NCBI RefSeq assembly: GCF_000332645.1
Contig: NZ_AMXN01000008.1
Coordinates: 62,001 to 126,000, forward strand
Reading direction: 5' to 3'
From: Bacillus inaquosorum KCTC 13429
GTDB taxonomy: Bacteria; Bacillota; Bacilli; Bacillales; Bacillaceae
Length of the DNA: 64,000 nucleotides
This document shows positions 38,297-46,877 of this stretch, one piece after another. The notes under the pieces were generated by a model. The model had not been told where the DNA came from. It worked only from the letters and a program-made list of their open reading frames with translations, and made no database searches. Position 1 is the first letter of the stretch. Every line of letters starts with the position of its first letter. The position numbers and the translations under genes are program-made.

Positions 38297-40048
38297 TTAA
38301 TTCGTGATTTTTGCCCGTTTCTTAATCATTTGTTTTTCGTGGGCTTTGTTGTGAGCAAAGAAACGATCCTCCTCGACCTCATCGGATTGCTTCACCCCGC
38401 CTTGGATCGTTGTGGATGATACCTTTCTCAACCCGGTTTGGTCTTTCTGATAAACGAATGAAGCACGTGTTGAAATGGCTGCGCCCGGCTCTGTCACGAA
38501 CGGTATCACCCGGTAATCAGCTTTCCACTGGTGAGGCGTCACTGTACAGCGGACATATCCGCGATAATCGTTAAAGAACTTGATATGCGGGTTTTCCTTT
38601 AAAATTTGATCAGTATCCGCCCGCTTATCCGCTCCGTTTCCTCCAGATGTGATTGAGGTGCCGACAAATTCAGCTCCGAAAATTTTTGAGCTTGTTTTAT
38701 TAAAATCGACGTGGAGATTCGATGCCCAGCTTGCGTGTACATCTCCTGTCAGCACGACAACGTTATTTAGATTTTTGCTATTAATGAAATTGACGACCCG
38801 TTCGCGCTGAGCCGGGTAGCCGTCCCACGAATCCATGCTGTAGATCGGGCTTGCACTTGTCCCGAAATTCCACTTCGCAAAGAAAATCTGCTGCGCCAGC
38901 ACATTCCAGTAGGCAGTCGAGCTGCTCAAATTGTTGAAGAGCCACTGCTCCTGTTCTTTTCCTAACAGAGTCCGATTCGGATTGAGCGATTCATCAGAAG
39001 GCGGCTTATTGCCGTCGTTATTGGCTTGGTCATCCCTGTACTGGCGGGTATCAAGGACATTGAAGGACGCCAGGTTTCCGTAGTTAAAGTGCCGGTACAG
39101 CTGCATATCCGGGCCATTCGGCAGAGAGGAGATGCGGAGCGGCATATGTTCATAGTACGCCTGATACGCAGCCGCACGGCGGAGCACGAATGCTTCAACC
39201 GACTGTCCTTTTTCCGGTATTTTATTGGCGTAGTTGTTTTCCACTTCATGGTCATCCCACGTCACAACCCAAGGGAACGCTGCATGAGCAGCTTTTAAAT
39301 TGGCGTCAGAACGGTATTGGGCATGGCGGTTCCGATAGTCTTGCAGCGTAATGATTTCCGCGCTGCTGTGCGTGCGGACATTGCCTGTTTTTGATACATA
39401 TTCATTTGGACCGTATTCATATATGTAATCACCGAGATGGAAGACAAGATCAAGTTTTTCCTTCGCCATATGCTTGTAGGCTGTATAATATCCATGCTCA
39501 TATTGCTGGCAGGAAGCAAACGCAAAGGTCATTTTCTCCACATTGGCGCCAGGGGCAGGAAGCGTTTTTGTTTTTCCGACAGGGCTTAGTTCATGACCGG
39601 TTTTGAAACGGTAATAGTACACTTTGTTTGGTTCAAGCCCGTCCGCTTCCACGTGAATGGAGTGGGCGAGACTTGGTTTGGCCATTTCAGTGCCCTTTCT
39701 CACGATCTTGCGGAAATGCTCATCCTTTGCGACCTCCCATTTGACTGGGACCGCCTGATTCGGCATTCCCCCGCCGTTCAGCGGATCTGGCGCCAGGCGC
39801 GTCCAAAGCACGACACTGTCAGAAAGCGGATCTCCAGACGCGACCCCTAACGTAAACGGATAGCTCGAGAACTTAGGCGCAGCATTTACTTCAAATGCAC
39901 CAACTGACTGAGCAATGGTTAATCCAAGAGAAAGTCCTGCAATCTTCCCCGCTCCTTGAATAAATTTGCGGCGGTCAAACGTACTGTTTTGAAAGCTTTC
40001 CTCTTTTAGTTTCTGTACCCATTCATCAAAACGACTGTCGTATGCCAT
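38297..40048 (-). CDS. phoD: PhoD, Tat-exported phosphodiesterase/alkaline phosphatase D
   Basis: Secreted metallo-phosphoesterase, 583 residues, releasing phosphate from organic esters and teichoic acid. The unusually long Tat signal has STFDRRKFIQGAGKIAG (Arg26-Arg27) and probable cleavage near VNA-APKF (about residue 55). PhoD-domain hallmarks: FAFASCQQYEHGYYTAY, VFHLGDYIYEYG, TWDDHEVENNYANK, VVLTGDVHASWASN (Ca2+/Fe ligands). The ATG 40048 has GAGGGGAT in front. The operon is preceded by three PhoP boxes. Confidence 0.96.
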   Translation of the reverse strand: MAYDSRFDEWVQKLKEESFQNSTFDRRKFIQGAGKIAGLSLGLTIAQSVGAFEVNAAPKFSSYPFTLGVASGDPLSDSVVLWTRLAPDPLNGGGMPNQAVPVKWEVAKDEHFRKIVRKGTEMAKPSLAHSIHVEADGLEPNKVYYYRFKTGHELSPVGKTKTLPAPGANVEKMTFAFASCQQYEHGYYTAYKHMAKEKLDLVFHLGDYIYEYGPNEYVSKTGNVRTHSSAEIITLQDYRNRHAQYRSDANLKAAHAAFPWVVTWDDHEVENNYANKIPEKGQSVEAFVLRRAAAYQAYYEHMPLRISSLPNGPDMQLYRHFNYGNLASFNVLDTRQYRDDQANNDGNKPPSDESLNPNRTLLGKEQEQWLFNNLSSSTAYWNVLAQQIFFAKWNFGTSASPIYSMDSWDGYPAQRERVVNFINSKNLNNVVVLTGDVHASWASNLHVDFNKTSSKIFGAEFVGTSITSGGNGADKRADTDQILKENPHIKFFNDYRGYVRCTVTPHQWKADYRVIPFVTEPGAAISTRASFVYQKDQTGLRKVSSTTIQGGVKQSDEVEEDRFFAHNKAHEKQMIKKRAKITN

Positions 40049-40081
40049 TCAAGATCCCCTCTCTTCTCATTGATCGCCTCC

Positions 40082-40123
40082 ATTATAGGGAATCATTGTT
40101 AAATGGCTGTGAAGAAGTGTGAA
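40082..40123 (-). promoter_or_regulatory. phoD promoter with three PhoP boxes
   Basis: On the minus strand TTCACA (40118-40123), TTCACA (40108-40113) and TTAACA (40097-40102) are spaced 10 and 11 bp apart, the PhoP pattern, followed by -10 TATAAT (40082-40087). No -35 box is needed for a PhoP-activated promoter. Confidence 0.85.
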
Positions 40124-40273
40124 CCGATTGTAAGCGCTGAACTACAGAAACAGGTCTTCACTCACAAACCTGCCGCTGAAACATGCCGAAAGCTGGCTAA
40201 ACGGCGCGTTTTCTGCATGTTCTGTCGTTTGCAAGCCGCCCATTCGGACTATTTTTCTTCACATGATCTTAAA

Positions 40274-40313
40274 AAAACAAAAACACCGAGCCATTTCGCA
40301 AAATGACTCAGTG
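40274..40313 (-). terminator. Terminator after ycbR
   Basis: An imperfect stem (CACTGAGTCATTT / AAATGGCTCGGTG on the minus strand) with a T run, 10-40 nt after ycbR. Confidence 0.7.
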
Positions 40314-40322
40314 CCGTATCTG

Positions 40323-41054
40323 TTATTTCGAAAACAATCGGCTGAAAAAGCCCTTCTTTTTCGGCTTTTCAGCAGGAGGTTCTTGATCTCTTATAATTCC
40401 TTTTTCCTTCGCTTCTTTCAGCCAAAATGGAAATTCAGTAAGCAGAGCGTCGTAAAGCTCTTCATCAGAAATGGAGTCAATTTCTTCGATATGCAGGAAG
40501 TTTGTGTTGTCAACTGCACGCCCTTCTAACGTATCCAATGTATTGAGAAAATCGAAGTTTCCGTTTCCGATGCCGACAAACTGCCAAAACACCGGTTTAT
40601 CAGAGGAAGCTTCAATGATCGGTTTGATCGACTTTTTACAGCCTCCGTCATTGATAAAAACGATGAAAGCGGGATATGAACTCGGTTCCTCCGCAACATA
40701 TTTGCGCAGCACGTCTTTCATGACCGGCGGCTCATCATTTCTGCCGAATTTATGCAGACGGTCATTATTCAAAATTTCACGATCAACATAGCCCGAAAAA
40801 TCTTTTTCAGAGACTGGCTTTAATCGGGAGAATTCATTATCATACTCCCATACATCCAGCAAGCCGTTATCATCAAACTGATCAGCCACTGCCAAAATCC
40901 GTTCCACCACGTTTTGAACCGTCCCGTTTTTGTAGAGTGTTCTCATTGAACCCGTAATATCAAGCACCAGTCCGACACGAGCCGTCACCTTCGTTAATTG
41001 CTTTTTCTCCAGTACGATCTTTACGCTTTTCTTTTGCAGGTCGATTGTTGCCAT
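40323..41054 (-). CDS. ycbR: YcbR, vWA-domain protein of the Ter-associated type
   Basis: A 243-residue vWA protein. The metal-ion-dependent adhesion motif is VLDITGSM (Asp-x-Thr-x-Ser, residues about 31-38), with the second Thr/Asp region in VFINDGGCKKSIKPII. The N-terminus (ATIDLQKKSVKIVLEKKQLTKVTARVGLVLDITGSM) matches vWA proteins of the TerF/TerY group; a C-terminal Lys-rich tail (PKKKGFFSRLFSK) is amphipathic. ATG 41054 is chosen over the longer frame by GGAGATG spacing. Follows cwlJ by 83 nt and may be in its sporulation transcript. Activity unknown. Confidence 0.87.
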   Translation of the reverse strand: MATIDLQKKSVKIVLEKKQLTKVTARVGLVLDITGSMRTLYKNGTVQNVVERILAVADQFDDNGLLDVWEYDNEFSRLKPVSEKDFSGYVDREILNNDRLHKFGRNDEPPVMKDVLRKYVAEEPSSYPAFIVFINDGGCKKSIKPIIEASSDKPVFWQFVGIGNGNFDFLNTLDTLEGRAVDNTNFLHIEEIDSISDEELYDALLTEFPFWLKEAKEKGIIRDQEPPAEKPKKKGFFSRLFSK

Positions 41055-41137
41055 TCTGTCATCTCCGTCAGCTCTTTTTTCTCCATTGTATATCTTTTCA
41101 AAGAAAAACACCGCTCAATTTGAACGGCGTCCTGTCT

Positions 41138-41566
41138 CTAAAATGTGTTATATACATTTTCACACGTTTCCGCTGTCGGCTGATAAAAGCAGTGTGACTT
41201 AAATCTGGCCACAAACGGCTGGTTATACCACTGGGATGGACAGTTTCCCTCCGGCCTGAAGTACCACAAACTAAATTTTGCAGGCCAGCGTCTTTCACCG
41301 TTTATTGACCGGCGTGCCAGGCTCCGCTCGCTTTCCCGTGCTCTTTGATAAAAATATCCATGAGTTACAGCCTCAAACGCGTGCGGCTGAAAAATCATCT
41401 GCCTGATGGTCCGGAGGCCTTTAAAATCTGAGCAATTTGCCCGCAACCGATTGATTCCCACGTTGCCGACAAGCAGCATCCCCTGCTTGCCTTCACCTTC
41501 CGCTTCTGCTCTGAGCAGCCTTGCCAGCAAATCGACATCCGCACTCGTTGCTTTCACGACCGCCAT
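41138..41566 (-). CDS. cwlJ: CwlJ, spore cortex-lytic enzyme
   Basis: Cell wall hydrolase of the SleB/CwlJ (Hydrolase_2) family, 142 residues from ATG 41566 (site AGGGGAGGTG). The catalytic Glu region reads LLRAEAEGEGKQGMLLVGNVGINR; the RWPAKFSLWYFRP stretch and SHCFYQPTAETCENVYNTF end the protein. CwlJ lies in the spore coat and degrades cortex in response to Ca-dipicolinate in germination. Unlike SleB it has no signal peptide or peptidoglycan-binding domain. Transcription expected in the mother cell by sigma-E; the promoter lies in the short gap after the serpin stop. Confidence 0.95.
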   Translation of the reverse strand: MAVVKATSADVDLLARLLRAEAEGEGKQGMLLVGNVGINRLRANCSDFKGLRTIRQMIFQPHAFEAVTHGYFYQRARESERSLARRSINGERRWPAKFSLWYFRPEGNCPSQWYNQPFVARFKSHCFYQPTAETCENVYNTF

Positions 41567-41648
41567 CACGTCACCTCCCCTTGATCTCCCTTCATCATAT
41601 TTCATTACTTCAAAAGTGATGACGGAGGGACAAGAGAAGTTTTTAAAT

Positions 41649-42887
41649 TTATTCATTCGGATTTGCGACAAAGCCTAAAAACAACAGGCATTTTGTTTGT
41701 TCATCTGTGATGACAAAGAAAAATGGGCGATCCGCCGTCAAGGTAACATCTGGCGTGAGTGCGGACTCAACAATTTCAGCTGACGAGGCAGCCGCAGCCT
41801 CGGTTCCTGCTTCATCCACCTTGATAAATGTATGGTGATTCACATCATCGATCGAAACACCGCGGCCTTCAGTAAACATGCTGGAAAAGTCTGCATCAGA
41901 AAAGACGGATTTCATCCCCATATCGCGAAGAGCATGTTTTACGTTATACTTTCCTTTCAGCGTAAAACGGGGCAGGCTCAGCTCTACTGTTTTTGGCTGA
42001 AATGCGCTGTCCCATGCTTTTATGTTTTGATACGTGAAGAGAGACAAGAAAGAAGCCGGCTTTTTCTTCGGCAGAAATAAAGTGAAAGAAAGATGTTGAT
42101 CTTCATATGGAAGCTTGACTGCTTGGAACAGTTCACTTTCTAGGTATTCGTGGCGTGCAGTCTGCTTCATCATCAGCAGTTTTTTGGCCGATCCGTCAGG
42201 CAGAAAAAAATGCTCCTCAGCGGTCACATGCTGGTCAAACGGCAGCGCCCACTTTTCTTGAAAGTAAACGGCGTTTACCAAAAGAGAAACAGCTTCCGGC
42301 GAAAGATGATCCACTATGTCGTCAATATGCCCTTTTGTTTGGTGAGCCGTCCACTGATTGATCGAGTCCTCCGCGGTCTGAATATTGTCATCCATTTTAA
42401 AGATACTGCCGGAGAAGAATTGTTTAATCGTTTGTTTAAAGTCTGGCTTGGCTTCAAGCCTTGTCCATACAGCATTGGCCGTCAGCAGATCACCTTCAGG
42501 CAATGACTCAAACCTTTTCATGAGTGCCAACGATGACTTATTTATGCTGCTGTCATGAAGGCCTGATAAATATAAAGCAGCTTTGATTTCTTTTAATGTA
42601 TCTCCCTCCGCTCCATTTGCAGCCATCAGCAGCACTTGCTGCAAGCTGTATGGGGAGATCAGCAGATTGTCAGTGAATCCGTCTTTATCTGACATGTTTT
42701 GAAACAACTCGGTTCCGAATATACGCTCCGCTTCAATAAAACCCTCATGAATGTCGTAAGCTTTGTTTTTTGCAGCATCAGATGAAGCAGGTGATTGAGC
42801 AGATGATGCCGGTTCTTCAGCAGGTGGTTTGCATCCGCCCCCGAAAAGCATAAACATCAGCAGCACTGTGAACATCTTTCCTTTCAT
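41649..42887 (-). CDS. Serpin-family lipoprotein (putative protease inhibitor)
   Basis: A 412-residue protein with a lipoprotein signal (MFMLFGGGC, Cys19; the lipobox is slightly atypical) and then a complete serpin domain. Recognisable serpin landmarks: DNLLISPYSLQQVLLMAANGAEGDT, TANAVWTR, INQWTAHQTKGHIDDI, LLVNAVYFQEKWALPF, LSLPRFTLKGKYNVKHALRDMGM and ADRPFFFVI. The reactive loop starts with an inhibitory-type hinge EAGTEAAAAS (P17-P8, from Glu359), so the scissile bond is predicted near IVES-A (about Ser375). It should trap an extracellular serine protease at the membrane surface. The flanking genes ycbP and cwlJ are adjacent in 168 as I recall, so this looks like a strain-variable insert. 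No mobile-element remnants seen. Confidence 0.88.
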   Translation of the reverse strand: MKGKMFTVLLMFMLFGGGCKPPAEEPASSAQSPASSDAAKNKAYDIHEGFIEAERIFGTELFQNMSDKDGFTDNLLISPYSLQQVLLMAANGAEGDTLKEIKAALYLSGLHDSSINKSSLALMKRFESLPEGDLLTANAVWTRLEAKPDFKQTIKQFFSGSIFKMDDNIQTAEDSINQWTAHQTKGHIDDIVDHLSPEAVSLLVNAVYFQEKWALPFDQHVTAEEHFFLPDGSAKKLLMMKQTARHEYLESELFQAVKLPYEDQHLSFTLFLPKKKPASFLSLFTYQNIKAWDSAFQPKTVELSLPRFTLKGKYNVKHALRDMGMKSVFSDADFSSMFTEGRGVSIDDVNHHTFIKVDEAGTEAAAASSAEIVESALTPDVTLTADRPFFFVITDEQTKCLLFLGFVANPNE

Positions 42888-42999
42888 ACAAGCGATTCAC
42901 TTCCTTTACATGGACTGTAAAAACACAATCTAAGGTTTAACTTTCTGCATTTGAGGAATCATACATAACAAATCGAATCACAGAAGGAGGTACTTTGGA

Positions 43000-43386
43000 A
43001 TGACACATGTGAAAGCGCTCGCGATTAAAGGTATTATGACGATTATTGTGTTGTATCTAGTGCTTGGTTTGGGCTTTGGTTTCACATTTGGTGATACGCT
43101 CTTAATGACGATTGTGTTAGGGGTTGTTTCTTATTTGCTGGGCGATCTTTATGTATTGCCGAGATGGAATAATATGATTGCGACGTTAGCTGATTTCGGT
43201 CTGGCCTTTCTCGTCATTTGGCTGATGGGCATGCCGCTTTCTATGGGGATGACTGGCGGTGAAGTTGCATTGGCGGCTTTATTCGGCGCGATCGCCATGG
43301 CAATCGGTGAATATTGCTTCCACTTCTATATGATGAGCAAAGAAATTGGCAAGAAGCATTATCTTGAAACAAGAACAGATTCATAG
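43000..43386 (+). CDS. ycbP: YcbP, DUF2512 membrane protein
   Basis: A 128-residue protein with four hydrophobic segments, of the YcbP/DUF2512 family common in spore formers. Conserved stretch [45 protein letters not shown] precedes ATG 43000. Function unknown. Divergent from the serpin gene. Confidence 0.88.
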   Translation: MTHVKALAIKGIMTIIVLYLVLGLGFGFTFGDTLLMTIVLGVVSYLLGDLYVLPRWNNMIATLADFGLAFLVIWLMGMPLSMGMTGGEVALAALFGAIAMAIGEYCFHFYMMSKEIGKKHYLETRTDS

Positions 43387-43392
43387 TAGATA

Positions 43393-43415
43393 GGCCGGTG
43401 CTGGCAGCATCGGCC
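43393..43415 (+). terminator. Terminator after ycbP
   Basis: GGCCGGTGCT / AGCATCGGCC stem followed by TTTTAT. Confidence 0.85.
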
Positions 43416-43440
43416 TTTTATGAATATTGGGCGCCTTTGT

Positions 43441-44127
43441 TTACGCATCCTGCTTGTCTGCGTTCCTGATCGCCATGTAGGAAAAAACCAAACCAAAAGC
43501 CGCTAAAGATAATGGGATATAAACAACAGACGAAATGGAGAAACCCGGGCTTGTTGAACTGATGAGCATAACAATCACTACAGACGAAATGATGGTTGCC
43601 GGAACCGAGTGTTTACGCATCCCAAAAAAGATGGGAACTAAACTGGTTCCAGCGGCGCCAAAAGCGAAAACCGCCATTTTTATGGCCTGCTGAGAAATGA
43701 TCTCGGAAGTAAGCTCTCCCGGTATGAAATGGTAGATCGAGTTCAGCCAAAAGAAGCCGGCGGCAATGAGTATGTTCGAAAGTAAAATCGTGATAAACGT
43801 CAGTCCGCCCGCAATCATGAGCTTAGCAGTGAGCAGTTTCTTACGGCTGATCGGGTACGTAAACATCACAAGAATGGTTTTGTTTTTATATTCCGAAATC
43901 ACCAATTTTGCGATCAGCACTGCGCCAAAAACGATAAATACCGCTCTGACAAAAGTGCCGATGATGAGAAACGCTTCCTCCATGCTTTGGAACGAAACCC
44001 CGCCCTCGGCTTTTTCTGAATAACTGATCAGCCACAAAAAGCCCATGATGATCAGGTTGGCAATGAGAACACCTCTGACATACCAGCCCACCTTCATTTT
44101 TCTTAATTCAATTTTGATCAAATTCAT
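43441..44127 (-). CDS. ycbO: YcbO, ABC-2-type permease
   Basis: Membrane part of a putative ABC exporter with YcbN, 228 residues, about six helices (RGVLIANLIIMGFLWLISYS, FLIIGTFVRAVFIVFGAVLIAKLV and others). It resembles lantibiotic-immunity-type and bacitracin-type ABC-2 permeases. ATG 44127 is used because GGAGGAG lies at normal spacing; the TTG before it does not. Last gene of ycbL-ycbM-ycbN-ycbO. Confidence 0.88.
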   Translation of the reverse strand: MNLIKIELRKMKVGWYVRGVLIANLIIMGFLWLISYSEKAEGGVSFQSMEEAFLIIGTFVRAVFIVFGAVLIAKLVISEYKNKTILVMFTYPISRKKLLTAKLMIAGGLTFITILLSNILIAAGFFWLNSIYHFIPGELTSEIISQQAIKMAVFAFGAAGTSLVPIFFGMRKHSVPATIISSVVIVMLISSTSPGFSISSVVYIPLSLAAFGLVFSYMAIRNADKQDA

Positions 44128-44145
44128 CAACGTGTCTCTCCTCCT

Positions 44146-45069
44146 TTACGCACTGATGCTATTGCCGTTGATCAAGTTGATAAAATAATCCTCCAGCGAC
44201 GTATACTTTTTGTTCATTGATTCAATGTCTACATCATTTAAAATCAACGCTTTGGATATGGCAGCCTGAGAGGCTTCAGTCTCGTAAATTCGAATCGTTT
44301 TCTCATTTAACATTTTAAAGTTAGTTAAATGCAGCTCTTTCTCCAGCACAAAGCAGGCCTTTGTCTGATTCGGCGTGACAAGCTCGATATATTCAGTGTT
44401 CTGGCCTCTGACATCTTCCATTGACACCTCTTCAAGCAGCCTGCCGTCCCGAATGACGCCGATCGTGTCCGCAATTTGTTCGATTTCACTCAGCAAGTGG
44501 CTTGAGATCAGCAGCGTCATACCGTACTCTTTGCTCAGCACTTGAAACAATTGCCTGATCTTTTTAATGCCGATAGGATCAAGACCATTCACCGGTTCAT
44601 CCAAAATAAGCAGATCCGGCTTCGTGAGGATGGCACGCGCAATTCCAAGGCGCTGCTTCATACCGAGCGAAAATGTTTTGACGGGCTTCTTGTCGATTTG
44701 TTTTAAATTCACCATATCCAGCACTTCTTGAATGGCTTTTTTATTGTGGTACCCCATGTATTCACAATGCAGATCTAAATTTTCTGCAGCTGACAGGTTT
44801 TCATAAAAAATCGGATATTCAATCATGCTGCCGATGTTCCCCAGCACCTCGTATGACGTGTGGGTGAGCTTATTTCCTAGGATGCTGATTTCACCGCTTG
44901 TCGGTTTGACAAGGCTCGTCAGCATTTTCATAATGGTTGTTTTCCCCGCGCCGTTTGGGCCGAGAAAGCCATAGATTTCGCCTTTTTTAATATGCATGCT
45001 GACATTCGAGACGACTTCTTTGCCCTCATACGTTTTGGTCAGTCCGTTTGTTTGTACGATATAAGTCAA
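44146..45069 (-). CDS. ycbN: YcbN, ABC transporter ATPase
   Basis: ATPase of a putative peptide/antibiotic exporter, 307 residues: GPNGAGKTT (about residue 38), FSLGMKQRLGIA (signature), LLILDEPVNGLD, and a C-terminal extension (about 225-307) typical of BcrA-like immunity transporters. Preceded by a gap with tandem 11-mers suitable for YcbL. Encoded with the YcbLM two-component system, like BceAB-type detoxification modules. Confidence 0.92.
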   Translation of the reverse strand: MTYIVQTNGLTKTYEGKEVVSNVSMHIKKGEIYGFLGPNGAGKTTIMKMLTSLVKPTSGEISILGNKLTHTSYEVLGNIGSMIEYPIFYENLSAAENLDLHCEYMGYHNKKAIQEVLDMVNLKQIDKKPVKTFSLGMKQRLGIARAILTKPDLLILDEPVNGLDPIGIKKIRQLFQVLSKEYGMTLLISSHLLSEIEQIADTIGVIRDGRLLEEVSMEDVRGQNTEYIELVTPNQTKACFVLEKELHLTNFKMLNEKTIRIYETEASQAAISKALILNDVDIESMNKKYTSLEDYFINLINGNSISA

Positions 45070-45136
45070 CTTTGTTTCTCCTTCCCTCTCTTTTCCTGTT
45101 TTCTATTGTAGAGGCGGGCCCTGTCATTTTTATTTC

Positions 45137-45158
45137 TCAAATCTTAAGAAATTCTTAC
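45137..45158 (-). promoter_or_regulatory. Tandem 11-mers upstream of ycbN (candidate YcbL site)
   Basis: On the minus strand GTAAGAATTTC and TTAAGATTTGA follow each other, two 11-nt units sharing TAAGA and TTT. OmpR-type regulators bind such tandem repeats. A -10-like TACAAT lies downstream without a clear -35, as at activated promoters. Confidence 0.5.
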
Positions 45159-45163
45159 GTTTG

Positions 45164-46099
45164 TTAATATGTCATGCGTTTCAATGTGATCGTAAATGCA
45201 GTCCGTTCGTACGGCTTGCTTTGAACGGATATAGCGCCTCCCATTTTTTCTGTAAGCCGTTTCGTGATGGTTAAACCGAGACCGCTTCCTTGAAATGCTT
45301 TATTTCTTGATTCTTCAAGTGTGTACAGCCTCTCAAACACACGCTGCTGATCGGTTTCACTGATCCCTTTTCCCCGATCCCATACGGTGACGGCAATGTT
45401 CGTTTCATCATACGACAGCGTCATGCCGATAAACTTACCGGCCGCGCCATATTGAATCGCATTGGATAATAGGTTTTGCAGGATTCTGTCCAATGCCTCT
45501 TCATTCGCCTGCGCATACACCGGCGTATCCGGGATTTCGATGGCTGCTTGAAAGCCTTTTGACTGAACAGCGTCATAATAGTGCAGGATATTTCGTTTGC
45601 ATATGTCGTTCATATGTATTTTGGTGATCGGGATGTCTTTATCTTCAGATTCTAATTTGGCTAAATCAAAAAAGGAGTTGATCATTTGAATGAGTTCATT
45701 TGTTTTCTGGCGGAGCTTCCCCAGCAATCTTTCCCGCTCTTCGTCCGGCATGTCCGGGTCACTTTGAATCGTTTCGATATAGCCAAGAATGACCGTTAAC
45801 GGCGTTTTAAGATCGTGCGACATGTTGGTCAGCATCCGCTTCATGGAGTGCTCTGTTTTGGCAAACCGGGCGCTGACCTGCTGACGATTCTCAACGAAAA
45901 GGTTGATGTTAACAAGCAGATCTTTGAGTGCCTGATCGTCTGTATGAAGCAAAATTTGCCCTGCCGAATCCCGGTTGAGCATGGCGCCAAGCTGTTCTGC
46001 CATGTACGCCAGATTTCCGTCCCGCTTCTTTTTCATCATGAATTGAATCACATTCAGACACGCCAGAACGATGACAGCGGCCATCCATAACACTGTCAT
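45164..46099 (-). CDS. ycbM: YcbM, sensor histidine kinase
   Basis: A 311-residue histidine kinase with a single N-terminal membrane helix (VLWMAAVIVLACLNVIQFMM), no sizeable extracellular sensor domain, the DHp motif TNMSHDLKTPLTVILGY (His at about 95) and an ATPase domain with NLLSNAIQYG, DRGKGIS and GSGLGLTITKRL. The intramembrane-sensing layout matches kinases partnered with ABC exporters. It lies 1 base after ycbL and ahead of ycbNO. Confidence 0.92.
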   Translation of the reverse strand: MTVLWMAAVIVLACLNVIQFMMKKKRDGNLAYMAEQLGAMLNRDSAGQILLHTDDQALKDLLVNINLFVENRQQVSARFAKTEHSMKRMLTNMSHDLKTPLTVILGYIETIQSDPDMPDEERERLLGKLRQKTNELIQMINSFFDLAKLESEDKDIPITKIHMNDICKRNILHYYDAVQSKGFQAAIEIPDTPVYAQANEEALDRILQNLLSNAIQYGAAGKFIGMTLSYDETNIAVTVWDRGKGISETDQQRVFERLYTLEESRNKAFQGSGLGLTITKRLTEKMGGAISVQSKPYERTAFTITLKRMTY

Positions 46100-46100
46100 T

Positions 46101-46793
46101 CTAAAACTCTCCTAATTTATAACCGATGCCCCATAACGTTTTAATGTATTGTGGAGAAGAGGGGTCATCTTCAATCTTTTCTCTGAGCCGCCGCATATGT
46201 ACGTTAATGATATTTTGATCGTCAAAGTACTCGTTATTCCAGACGGAACGGTAGATTTGTTCTTTCGTAAACACTTTTTTAGGATTTGCCGCAAATAGGC
46301 ACAGCAGCTGCCATTCTGTTGACGTCAGCTGAAGCGGCTTCCCATTTTTCATAACTGAGACATTGTCTATATCTATCGTAAGCTGGTGAATCCGGATCAC
46401 CTTATTCTCAGCCGGTTCCTCCGCCGAATATTGCGTCGCCCGCCTTATCGCGGCTTTTACTCTGGCTGTCAGTTCAATCATCGAAAACGGTTTGGCGATA
46501 TAATCATCCGCCCCAAATCCCAGTCCCAATGCCTTGTCCACATCTCCGTCTTTTGCCGAAATCATTAAAACCGGAACGTTGCTTTTTTCCCGGATGATTT
46601 TCAGAAAATCCATGCCGTTCAGCTTCGGGAGCATGATATCAAGCAGAATCAAATCGTATGAATCCTGCTGAAACAGCCGGATGCCTTCTTCACCGTCGAA
46701 AGCATGTACCATCTCAAAGCCTTCTTTTGTTAAATAATGATCCACCATTTCACTGATTGAATGGTCGTCTTCTACTAGCAATATGCGCTGCAT
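46101..46793 (-). CDS. ycbL: YcbL, OmpR-type response regulator
   Basis: A 230-residue response regulator: receiver with Asp52 (LILLDIMLPKLNG) and Lys in DYIAKPFSMIEL, then a winged-helix OmpR-type DNA-binding domain (QLTSTEWQLLCLFAANPKKVFTKEQIYRSVWN, KTLWGIGYKLGEF). ATG 46793 is preferred by GGTGAGAG spacing over the longer frame. First gene of ycbLMNO; probably drives ycbNO in response to a membrane-active compound. Confidence 0.92.
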   Translation of the reverse strand: MQRILLVEDDHSISEMVDHYLTKEGFEMVHAFDGEEGIRLFQQDSYDLILLDIMLPKLNGMDFLKIIREKSNVPVLMISAKDGDVDKALGLGFGADDYIAKPFSMIELTARVKAAIRRATQYSAEEPAENKVIRIHQLTIDIDNVSVMKNGKPLQLTSTEWQLLCLFAANPKKVFTKEQIYRSVWNNEYFDDQNIINVHMRRLREKIEDDPSSPQYIKTLWGIGYKLGEF

Positions 46794-46820
46794 TCTCTCA
46801 CCTAACCTTTGCAAAATCAA

Positions 46821-46870
46821 AAAACACACACGTGATTACACTTATTGTAATTGAAAAACGTGTGTGTTTT
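46821..46870 (-). terminator. ycbK terminator with nested palindrome
   Basis: Outer arms AAAACACACACG / CGTGTGTGTTTT followed by a T run on the minus strand end the rtpA-ycbK message. A perfect inner palindrome (ATTACA-CTTAT-TGTAAT) in the loop, just before ycbL, could also be an operator. Confidence 0.7.
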
Positions 46871-46877
46871 ACAAAAA

